NCBI GenBank assembly: GCA_031281895.1
Contig: JAITET010000096.1
Location: 1-5,869, forward strand
Direction of reading: 5' to 3'
Origin: Puniceicoccales bacterium
Lineage (GTDB): Bacteria; Verrucomicrobiota; Verrucomicrobiia; Opitutales; JAIRKQ01
Length of the DNA: 5,869 nt
Part shown: in pieces, positions 1 to 5,392 of the stretch
How positions within the stretch are numbered: position 1 is the stretch's first letter
Layout: each line of letters starts with the position of its first letter
The notes under the pieces: generated by a model
Told to the model about the DNA's origin: nothing
Database searches by the model: none
The model's input: only the letters and a program-made list of their open reading frames with translations
Position numbers and translations under genes: made by a program

Positions 1-105
1 TTCTTGCAAAGATCGTCTATGGTCACAAAAAGCCTTGTTAGTCTTAGGGTTGTTTTGTTCATCCATCTTCCCTAAGATTTTTCCTTTCCTTTTCTCTTTT
101 TTATT
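1..105. other. Unassigned left edge, no supported gene
   Basis: No gene can be supported here. The + strand is pyrimidine-rich between about 67 and 107. On the - strand an open frame starts with ATG at 66 and runs off the left edge after 22 codons, beginning MDEQNNPKTNK. An AGGG lies just before the ATG, but the peptide matches nothing I recognise and is too short to judge. This is where yidD or yidC would be expected after rnpA, but the peptide resembles neither N-terminus. Part of the stretch may be further decayed IS481 sequence. Confidence 0.4.
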
Positions 106-471
106 TTGAGATTCGCGTAATTTACTAACTTCAAGCATCAAAAGTATGCATTCCTCCATATCTGTGGTAGAATTTGTAATGGACATAATATGGACCGTAG
201 ATTAACAATGCCTGCACACCCATGGAATAATGGTCAGGTAGAACCCATGAACAAAACAATCAAAGAAGCTACGGCTAATCGGAATTACTACGATACCCAT
301 CGGCAGCTGCGACAACATCTGCAAACATTTATTAGTGCATATAGCTTTGCTAAAAGGCTTAAGTCTACTAATGGCCTGACACCCTACGATTTTATACTTA
401 ATTCCTGGAAAAATAATCCTGATTCTTTCAGAATTAATCCTCTCCATCACAATATGGGACTATGCACCTAG
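106..471 (+). pseudogene. IS481-family transposase, C-terminal remnant
   Basis: This is the C-terminal part of a DDE transposase (rve integrase core) of the IS481 family. The frame open from 121 to 471 gives FTN, then RIC at 169–177, then RRLTMPAHPWNNGQVEPMN, IKEAT, YYDTH, LQTFISAYSFAKRLKS, GLTPYDFI and a GLCT end. These match the family's HRLTKPNHPWTNGQVERMN, NFAKRLK, GLTPYEFI and GLNT pattern. The Glu of GQVE is the third catalytic residue. Family resemblance continues left of the first ATG (190) and crosses an in-frame TAA at 118–120, where a Gln (QFTN) is expected. Before that, the TDNG segment carrying the second catalytic Asp appears shortened. The N-terminal two thirds, including the first Asp, is absent, and VERMN has become VEPMN. 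It is therefore an inactive relic. The stop TAG (469–471) overlaps the rnpA stop on the other strand. Confidence 0.85.
468..471. other. CTAG shared by two convergent stops; possible IS481 target site
   Basis: The palindrome CTAG holds the + strand TAG (469–471) ending the transposase relic and the - strand TAG (468–470) ending rnpA. IS481 is known from Bordetella work to prefer a site of the form NCTAGN. The surrounding bases read CCTAGA. The relic's right end therefore appears to abut a target site that was the stop codon of rnpA. The matching target copy at the left end is not visible. The interpretation is inference. Confidence 0.45.
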
Positions 472-824
472 AGCAACTTAGCTGCATTCAAAATGGCATT
501 GGTTATTTCTTTGTTTGACTTTGTTCCAATTCCGAGGAGAGCGATAAATAAATAGTCGTGGGATTGTTTGAAACATTTCAAATTAAGTCTAAATGCTTCC
601 CGAACCACCCGTCGGATCCGGTTCCTGGTCACCGCATTGCCGATTTTTCTCGACGTAATTATCCCAATTCGTGGCATTAAATCGTGGAATGACGTACCTC
701 CTGTCCCCCGTTGGAGGGATTTTAAAACAAATATCTCCCCATAAACGCTCTCCGTATCTTTGGAACGAAACTTTTCAAAATCAGAAGATTTTCTCAAGCG
801 TTGGCTTTTGAATAGCCGGAACAT
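468..824 (-). CDS. rnpA: Ribonuclease P protein component
   Basis: RnpA is the small basic protein subunit of RNase P. It binds the catalytic RNA and helps process the 5' ends of precursor tRNAs. The 118-residue product has normal length and the family layout: an N-terminal RLRKSSDFEKF segment (residues 9–19), a central strand PRIGIITSRKIGNAV (51–65), and the diagnostic RNR region TRNRIRRVVREAFR (66–79) that contacts the RNA. The C-terminal part contains the DYLFIAL strand. It lies 12 nt downstream of rpmH on the same strand, the near-universal bacterial arrangement. The ATG at 824 follows CTCAACAA, with no Shine-Dalgarno match. The 3' end touches the IS481 relic head-on, so the last residues (AAKLL) should be compared with relatives in case the insertion altered them. 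Confidence 0.95.
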   Translation of the reverse strand: MFRLFKSQRLRKSSDFEKFRSKDTESVYGEIFVLKSLQRGTGGTSFHDLMPRIGIITSRKIGNAVTRNRIRRVVREAFRLNLKCFKQSHDYLFIALLGIGTKSNKEITNAILNAAKLL

Positions 825-836
825 TTGTTGAGAATT

Positions 837-977
837 TTATATGCACACACAGATTTTTTTGCGTCCGATGCGTCTGCGTGCTGATAATACCTTACGTCCG
901 CCCCGTGTTGCCATACGAGAACGAAACCCACATTTTCTGATTCTCTTTAAATTCGACGGATGATATGTCGGTTGCAT
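837..977 (-). CDS. rpmH: 50S ribosomal protein L34
   Basis: This 46-codon gene encodes L34, a small very basic protein of the large ribosomal subunit. The translation starts [15 protein letters not shown] and continues [20 protein letters not shown], then ends [11 protein letters not shown]. It matches the family pattern of a (K/Q)xTYxPS start, GFRxRMxTxxGRxVLxxRR core and GRKxL-like tail. Eleven Arg and six Lys are present. The C-terminal CVCI is unusual, because most L34 proteins end in a short hydrophobic or acidic tail. The MQPT start, rather than MKRT, recalls Opitutia-type L34 from memory. The gene lies directly upstream of rnpA. The start ATG (975–977 on +) is preceded by TTAGTGAAGTAAACT, with no strong ribosome-binding site. 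Confidence 0.95.
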   Translation of the reverse strand: MQPTYHPSNLKRIRKCGFRSRMATRGGRKVLSARRRIGRKKICVCI

Positions 978-1003
978 AGTTTACTTCACTAATTTTAATT
1001 ACT

Positions 1004-1034
1004 ATTAACAAAGAGTAAATTGGCCATATGTCAA
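1004..1034 (-). promoter_or_regulatory. Possible promoter for rpmH-rnpA
   Basis: Reading leftward, a perfect TTGACA -35 box (1034–1029) is followed after 19 bases by GTTAAT (1009–1004), which matches four of six bases of the -10 consensus. Transcription would begin near 997, about 20 bases before the rpmH ATG. The -10 is weak and the spacing slightly long. A second -35-like TTGACT lies at 1077–1072. Assignment rests on sequence and on position before rpmH. Confidence 0.35.
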
Positions 1035-1082
1035 GGTTTGACTGATAAATTTCTTGAAAGAGAAAAATTCTAGTCAACATTG

Positions 1083-1113
1083 TTTACAAACCTTTTTAAA
1101 ATTTTACTATAAA
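1083..1113 (+). promoter_or_regulatory. Possible promoter for gmk
   Basis: TTTACA (1083–1088, five of six for -35) and TATAAA (1108–1113, five of six for -10) are separated by 19 bases, slightly long for a sigma-70-type promoter. The start would be near 1120, giving a gmk leader of about 110 bases. It is divergent from the rpmH promoter. AT-richness of this region raises the chance of a spurious match. Confidence 0.4.
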
Positions 1114-1117
1114 ACTT

Positions 1118-1164
1118 GAGATGTTTATCTCTCATTCAGAAACAGGCTAAGTCGTTAGCTTAGC
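1118..1164 (+). other. Two small inverted repeats in the gmk leader
   Basis: GAGAT (1118–1122) and ATCTC (1127–1131) form a perfect 5-bp stem with a GTTT loop, right where transcription from the proposed promoter would start. A second pair, GCTAAG (1146–1151) and CTTAGC (1159–1164), forms a 6-bp stem with a 7-base loop and is followed by seven A. There is no T run, so neither is an intrinsic terminator for the + strand. They may be 5' leader structures or chance. Confidence 0.3.
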
Positions 1165-1173
1165 AAAAAAATT

Positions 1174-1242
1174 ATGGAAAAGAAGGGGATTAATTTTAAC
1201 CGTATCAATTGCTCCTATTGTTTTATTAGTGATGAAAAGTAA
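1174..1242 (+). CDS. Possible 22-codon leader ORF overlapping gmk start
   Basis: An open frame runs from ATG at 1174 to TAA at 1240–1242. It lies in the +1 register relative to gmk and overlaps the gmk ATG (1232) by 11 bases. The peptide begins MEKKGINFNR and contains CSYC. I recognise no family. No ribosome-binding site precedes it, but the other starts here lack one too. It could couple translation into gmk, or be a chance frame in an untranslated leader. Confidence 0.2.
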   Translation: MEKKGINFNRINCSYCFISDEK

Positions 1243-1837
1243 ACGTAGTTCCATGGGGAAACTTTCGCCCACATTGTTTATACTATCCGGACCTTCTGGA
1301 ATTGGAAAGGATACCGTTACTAGGAGGCTATTACAAAGGATTGGAGCCGAAAATCTAAAAAGGATAGTTACTACCACTACCAGGCAACCGCGGAATGGTG
1401 AAGTGAACGGTATAGATTATCACTTCATTGATAGGGAAGAATTTCTTAGACGAATAGAAAGATCGGAGTTTTTGGAATATGCCAATGTGCACGGAGATTA
1501 TTACTACGGTTCTTCGCGAGCAGCCATCGAATCAACTCTGTCGGCAGGAATTAACGCACTCCTGGTAATCGATGTGGCAGGGGTTGAACAAATTTTAAGG
1601 CAGAAAAACAATTTTCGGACGGTTACAATTTTTATTACCCCCAAAAGCTTGGATGAACTCAAACAAAGAATCGCCGGTCGGGGAACTGAAACAGCAGAAT
1701 CAATGGCTAAACGCCTTCAAACGGCGGAAAATGAAATGAAGATGGCTCCCATCTATGACCACGTTATCATAAGTGGTTCTCGAGATGAGGACTTTACAGC
1801 TCTCTTGGAAATATACAAAAAATCCCAATTGGCGTAA
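1232..1837 (+). CDS. gmk: Guanylate kinase
   Basis: Gmk is a cytoplasmic enzyme that phosphorylates GMP (and dGMP) to GDP with ATP, feeding GTP synthesis and nucleotide salvage. Numbering from the ATG at 1232, the P-loop GPSGIGKDT is at residues 20–28. The GMP-binding block TTTTRQPRNGEVNGIDYHF follows at 48–66. EYANVHGDYYYG (83–94) and the Walker-B-like LLVIDVAGVEQI (110–121) come next. The lid arginine region RGTETAESMAKRL (150–162) and a YDHVIISG strand (175–182) complete the fold. At 201 residues the length is normal. Three starts are possible: GTG 1229, ATG 1232 and ATG 1253. The last gives MGKLSPTLFILSGPSG, close to the usual distance to the P-loop, so 1253 is a real alternative. None has a Shine-Dalgarno match. 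It is the only intact + strand gene here and is convergent with the transporter. Confidence 0.95.
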   Translation: MKSKRSSMGKLSPTLFILSGPSGIGKDTVTRRLLQRIGAENLKRIVTTTTRQPRNGEVNGIDYHFIDREEFLRRIERSEFLEYANVHGDYYYGSSRAAIESTLSAGINALLVIDVAGVEQILRQKNNFRTVTIFITPKSLDELKQRIAGRGTETAESMAKRLQTAENEMKMAPIYDHVIISGSRDEDFTALLEIYKKSQLA

Positions 1838-1882
1838 TTTTAGGGGGAATTGCAAGGGGATTGATTCCTTATTTGGGCTTTA

Positions 1883-3385
1883 CTAGCGGTTGTATCTCCC
1901 TCCTATTTTTCGAGAAGAGTAGGCTCGTTTTTCAAGTTTCAAGTGTTTTTCTGCCAATTTGGCGAGCTGCGCAAAAGGCAGCCCTATTAGGAAATAGATA
2001 AGAGCGACGATCGCACCCATTCCAAAGAAGTTGAACGAATTACTCGCAATCAGCATATAGGTTTTTGTCAATTCCATTATTGTGATCAGCGAAACAAGAG
2101 ATGAATCCTTTAAAATTGCGATAAAATCATTCGTAAGCGGTGGCAAAACAAACGTAAATGCCTGTGGTAGGACAACATGGCGTAAAGATTGCCATTGGTT
2201 CATCCCTAATGCCCGTGCTGCTTCCATTTGACCATAGGGAACAGCTGCCATTCCGGCACGAAAATTTTCTGCCTCATAGGCAGCATAGTTCATTCCAAGA
2301 GTTAGTATCCCAGCGACCAACGGTGGCAGTGTTATCCCTATGCATGGGAGGCCATAGAAGACAAAAAATAGTTGGATTAAAAGTGGAATTCCCCGTAAAA
2401 GTTCTATCATCGAAACGGCAAAAAAACTTATCCATTTGGGCATGTATACCCTCATAATTGCGAAGCAAAGCCCAATGATTATGGCTACGCACATTGCCAA
2501 AATTGATATCACTAGGGTAACACAGGCAGCTTTTATGAAAAAAGGTAGCACTTTGACGTATTGAACGGTTGATTTATCCTGGTTTCCAGGAGATTCGGAT
2601 TTCGAACCTGGTATTTCTATTTTTGATGATATTTCACGTAATCTGGAGTAGGAGGTATTGTGTAGATCCCACTTTGATACGATTGCATCAAGGGAGCCGT
2701 CCCGTTGCATATCTCCGATGATGTTATTTATGGCGGCCATAAGTTCCCTATTCCTGGGGGCTGATACGATGGAATACCTTGTCTCGTCGAGCTCATCAAT
2801 AATTTTTAGACCGGATAGCTTTTTAGCATAGTACGCTGCAATTTGCCCGTCCAATAGGATCGCATCCACACGTTTGTTTTTTAAATCCGATATGGCACAG
2901 TATTCATTTGGATAGCCGATGATTTTGATATCTTTTAGACTATTCGTCAGAATACTTTCTGCCTTAGAGCTTCGTAAAACACCGACAATGGCTCCACTGC
3001 AATCAAGGATAGATTTGATATTATCGGTATTCGAACGAATGATAAGTGATAGGCCACAGGCATAGTATGGATTCGAAAAGATGACACTATTTTCTTTCCC
3101 TTCTTCGGGTGAAAAACCATTGATGACCACATCGTACAGATTCCTTTGAAGGCCAGAGATTAGGCTGTCCCAATCATTTTGGTGGAACTCTGCTTTGCGA
3201 CCGAGGCGTTTGGCGATGTGCTCTATGATATCTTTTTCAAATCCCACCACCTTTGACAAGTCCCCATTTTCATAGAACACGTTTGGTGCCCCACTTTCTG
3301 CGTCGGCAGCCCAGCGCAACACTGATTCATCAGCCAATAAAACAGATCCGAACAACAATAGCGTGATAAAATAGAAACTTTTCAT
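1883..3385 (-). CDS. Amino-acid ABC transporter: fused binding protein and permease
   Basis: This 500-residue protein joins two parts of a polar amino-acid importer. Residues 1–18 are a signal peptide (MKSFYF, hydrophobic core, then LLA before DE) without a lipobox Cys. Residues about 22–242 are a type 3 solute-binding domain: GFEKDIIEHIAKRLG (48–62), DWDSLISGLQ (71–80), DVVINGFS (85–92), FSNPYY (103–108), the ligand-site Arg of LIIR (117) and DAILLDG (174–180). A polar linker (about 243–275) leads to a HisM/GlnP-type permease with roughly five membrane segments. Its hallmarks are ELLRGIPLLIQLFFVFYG (328–345), YEAENFRAGMAAVPYGQMEAA (370–390) and the EAA loop EAARALG (388–394), where the ATPase docks. 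The start overlaps the ATPase stop (TAATG), implying translational coupling. Fused proteins of this kind, such as lactococcal GlnP, tether the binding domain to the membrane. The substrate (possibly glutamine, glutamate or another polar amino acid) cannot be read from sequence alone. Confidence 0.92.
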   Translation of the reverse strand: MKSFYFITLLLFGSVLLADESVLRWAADAESGAPNVFYENGDLSKVVGFEKDIIEHIAKRLGRKAEFHQNDWDSLISGLQRNLYDVVINGFSPEEGKENSVIFSNPYYACGLSLIIRSNTDNIKSILDCSGAIVGVLRSSKAESILTNSLKDIKIIGYPNEYCAISDLKNKRVDAILLDGQIAAYYAKKLSGLKIIDELDETRYSIVSAPRNRELMAAINNIIGDMQRDGSLDAIVSKWDLHNTSYSRLREISSKIEIPGSKSESPGNQDKSTVQYVKVLPFFIKAACVTLVISILAMCVAIIIGLCFAIMRVYMPKWISFFAVSMIELLRGIPLLIQLFFVFYGLPCIGITLPPLVAGILTLGMNYAAYEAENFRAGMAAVPYGQMEAARALGMNQWQSLRHVVLPQAFTFVLPPLTNDFIAILKDSSLVSLITIMELTKTYMLIASNSFNFFGMGAIVALIYFLIGLPFAQLAKLAEKHLKLEKRAYSSRKIGGRYNR

Positions 3386-4155
3386 TACATATATCGTTTG
3401 AGAAATCTACGGGTCCTATCATCCTGCGGGTTTATAAAAATTTCGTCCTCATCGGAAATTTCTATAATTTCGCCATTTTCCATATAAATTATATAGTCAG
3501 AAGCATCTTTGGCAAAACGCATTTCATGGGTAACGATAATCTGGGTCATTCCTTCCGCATCGAGATCGCGCATGACCTGTAAAACTTCTTCCACCATTTC
3601 CGGATCAAGGGAAGAAGTTGGTTCATCGTACAGCATAACTTTCGGTTTCATTGCCAATGCCCGGGCGATGGCTGCCCGCTGTTTTTCGCCACCGGATAAG
3701 CTCCAGGGATATCGTCCACTGAAATTTCCTAGCCCAACCTTTTCCAGCAATGACATCGCCAAAGCCTTAGCTTTTTCCTGCCGCTCATGTTTAACAACTA
3801 TCTGGGCAATGGTCACGTTATCCAGCAGTGTTTTGTGGGGAAATAAATTAAATGCCTGGAAAACCATCCCCACATTTTGGCGCAATTTATGGGCCTGTCG
3901 CCAAAAAAAATCTTCATTCTTTTCGTGATCCACCGTGCGTAGACAAACGCCATCTATGGTGATTTCTCCTTCGTCCAATACCTCCAAACAGTTTAAACAT
4001 CGCAGCAATGTCGACTTTCCGCAACCCGATGGCCCTATTACCGAAACCAAGTCACCACTTTCTATCTGGAAAGATACATGTTTTAAAATCCTATTCTTGC
4101 CATAATCTTTGCAAAGATTCGAAATACTAATTAAAGGCTCTGGACGATTGGACAT
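3385..4155 (-). CDS. Polar amino-acid ABC transporter ATPase, GlnQ type
   Basis: This is the cytoplasmic ATPase that powers the importer encoded immediately downstream. All ABC motifs are intact in the 256-residue protein: Walker A GPSGCGKST (41–49), Q-loop VFQAFNLFPHKT (98–109), signature LSGGEKQRAAIARAL (153–167), Walker B VMLYDEPTSSLD (173–184) with Glu178 catalytic, and the switch His of IIVTHEM (206–212). The VFQAFNLFPHKT and DEPTSSLDPEMV wording is typical of the GlnQ/HisP/ArtP group. The stop codon overlaps the permease ATG by one base. The start ATG at 4155 follows TTTTTTAAAAA, with no ribosome-binding site. The gene begins 35 bases after the lspA stop codon, so it is probably co-transcribed with ileS-lspA, though a local promoter cannot be excluded. 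Confidence 0.95.
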   Translation of the reverse strand: MSNRPEPLISISNLCKDYGKNRILKHVSFQIESGDLVSVIGPSGCGKSTLLRCLNCLEVLDEGEITIDGVCLRTVDHEKNEDFFWRQAHKLRQNVGMVFQAFNLFPHKTLLDNVTIAQIVVKHERQEKAKALAMSLLEKVGLGNFSGRYPWSLSGGEKQRAAIARALAMKPKVMLYDEPTSSLDPEMVEEVLQVMRDLDAEGMTQIIVTHEMRFAKDASDYIIYMENGEIIEISDEDEIFINPQDDRTRRFLKRYM

Positions 4156-4190
4156 TTTTTTAAAAAACTGTTAGCTAATGAAACACAGAC

Positions 4191-4652
4191 TTATCTCGCT
4201 TTTTGCACTTTTTGTCGAAAAGTAAATAACAAAATTATTACGCCCATACAAATGACACTATCGGCGATGTTAAATACCGGCCATTGGTAGAATTTTAGGT
4301 CAATGCCTATGAAATCGATCACATATCCACGAAAAATTCTATCAATGGTATTGCCAAAAATTCCACCAAAAACCATTGCCATAAGAATTTTCTGAAAAGT
4401 CGTTTTAAATTGTTTGTGTGCAAAACCTAGAACGACCATCGATAGGACTCCAAGTATGGCTAAGATAGATGAATGTCCGCCGAACATACTCCAGGCTGCT
4501 CCTGTGTTTTCAAAATAGGCAAAGGACAGGAATGAATTTATTCTGATCACATTATTTTTTACAAAAGTCTGGGCAATTATCTTAGTCGTTTGGTCGACCA
4601 ACACGACTAAACATGCAGTGGTAAAACAAATGCATTTGGCAAAATTACTCAT
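4191..4652 (-). CDS. lspA: Lipoprotein signal peptidase (signal peptidase II)
   Basis: LspA is an inner-membrane aspartic protease that removes the signal peptide from diacylated prolipoproteins. The 153-residue product has four hydrophobic segments and the family motifs in order: VDQTTK (19–24), FENTGAAW (47–54), GNTIDR (100–105), VIDFI (111–115) and FNIADS (127–132). Asp113 and Asp131 correspond to the catalytic pair. I chose the ATG at 4652, which gives normal length. The frame stays open upstream to 4784, but that part would be very basic (GRWRRKKKKINHPK) and lies antiparallel to nothing expected, being only another reading frame of the upstream gene. The start overlaps that gene's stop by 8 bases (ATGAGTAA), a coupling signature. 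The order ileS–regulator–lspA fits the common ileS-lspA linkage. Confidence 0.95.
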   Translation of the reverse strand: MSNFAKCICFTTACLVVLVDQTTKIIAQTFVKNNVIRINSFLSFAYFENTGAAWSMFGGHSSILAILGVLSMVVLGFAHKQFKTTFQKILMAMVFGGIFGNTIDRIFRGYVIDFIGIDLKFYQWPVFNIADSVICMGVIILLFTFRQKVQKAR

Positions 4653-5379
4653 TCTCTTTGGTTTCAAAGTCTGCCAATTCATCGGCCGATTGATCAATCT
4701 GGAAGATTGAACCATTCGAAGCTTCGGGTGGTTTATTTTTTTCTTTTTCCTTCGCCATCTGCCCTTCGATCGAAAATCTAGCAAATGGTACAGCGAGTAA
4801 CCGCTGGGACTCTATTGGTTTGCCCGTTAACTCACAAATGCCATAGGTGCCATCATAAATCCGCTGGATAGCCTCTTCAACCTCGGTTAATGCCTCCTGT
4901 TCATTAGACATTAGAGCTATGGCAAATTCTGAATTAAAAGACTCGATTTCGTGATCAACAATGTCCTGGGTATCGCCAACGGAAATGGCCAAATTAGTAG
5001 TTGTCAACTTGGAAAGTCCCTTTTTGAGATCGTTCTTCAATTTCAATAAAAGTTTGTAGTATTTCCTATATTTTTGGGGAATTTCATCGGGACTTTTATC
5101 CCTAGCATTGACTTGCTTTGAATGCATGGGATCGAATCCAAAAATATCGGCTATGGATGCTACCCCTACCTTTTGCTGGGTCTGTGTATCAATTTGCTGG
5201 GCAAGGATATCTTTTTTCTTCTCAACAATTTCTTCATGTTTTTCTACCTCAATTCTTTCCTTTTTCGTCCGTATCAACTCGCGGGCATCATCGATAGAAA
5301 AAATAGTATCGTCATTTTTCCTTGTTCTGGCAAAATATTTACCTTTCGCCTCCTGATTAATGTTCACTAAAACACTCAT
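4645..5379 (-). CDS. DksA/TraR-family RNA polymerase regulator, degenerate zinc finger
   Basis: The 244-residue protein has a DksA/TraR C-terminal domain. DksA-type proteins reach into the secondary channel of RNA polymerase and tune initiation, often with ppGpp. Residues about 100–125 (KYRKYYKLLLKLKNDLKKGL) and 148–176 resemble the two coiled-coil helices. The tip GDTQDIVDHEIE (135–146) keeps both acidic tip residues (compare DPADRA of DksA), but Val replaces the Ala. The zinc ribbon YGICELTGKPIESQRLLAVPFA (179–200) plus RFSIEGQ keeps only Cys182. Thr185, Ser203 and Gly206 stand where Cys is expected, so it probably binds no zinc. The first 95 residues are charged and low in hydrophobics, with only a short ASIADIFGFDP patch (74–84), and may be partly disordered. 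A polar acidic tail ends the protein. It sits 13 nt after ileS and overlaps lspA by 8. Cys-poor members are known in several phyla, so loss of zinc does not mean loss of function. Confidence 0.85.
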   Translation of the reverse strand: MSVLVNINQEAKGKYFARTRKNDDTIFSIDDARELIRTKKERIEVEKHEEIVEKKKDILAQQIDTQTQQKVGVASIADIFGFDPMHSKQVNARDKSPDEIPQKYRKYYKLLLKLKNDLKKGLSKLTTTNLAISVGDTQDIVDHEIESFNSEFAIALMSNEQEALTEVEEAIQRIYDGTYGICELTGKPIESQRLLAVPFARFSIEGQMAKEKEKNKPPEASNGSIFQIDQSADELADFETKENE

Positions 5380-5392
5380 ATTGTTGTAAATG

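Noticed and set aside
1..66. Leftward partial gene starting at 66
   Set aside because: Twenty-two codons without a recognisable motif cannot be separated from chance. It is mentioned in the left-edge entry only.
892..1080. 62-codon open frame on the - strand overlapping rpmH
   Set aside because: It covers the first half of rpmH in another frame and its hydrophobic upstream part has no family resemblance. rpmH explains the region.
978..1228. Replication origin or DnaA boxes near rpmH
   Set aside because: rpmH often lies near the origin, but I saw no TTATCCACA-like box or repeated 9-mer in this intergenic region.
1838..1882. Bidirectional terminator between convergent gmk and the transporter
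   Set aside because: No stem of useful length followed by a T run on either strand was found in the 45-base gap.
3509..3928. 139-codon + strand open frame within the ATPase gene
   Set aside because: It is the antisense shadow of a fully conserved ABC ATPase and its translation has no family features.
4162..4188. Possible intrinsic terminator between lspA and the ATPase gene (CTGT…ACAG then T6 on the - strand)
   Set aside because: The stem is only 4 bp with a 13-base loop, and the T run abuts the next start codon. Too weak to call, although an embedded TTAGCTAA palindrome is present.
4653..4784. N-terminal extension of lspA up to an ATG at 4784
   Set aside because: It would add 44 very basic residues before the first membrane segment. 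It lies inside the DksA-like gene in another frame, and the ATG at 4652 gives the normal LspA length.
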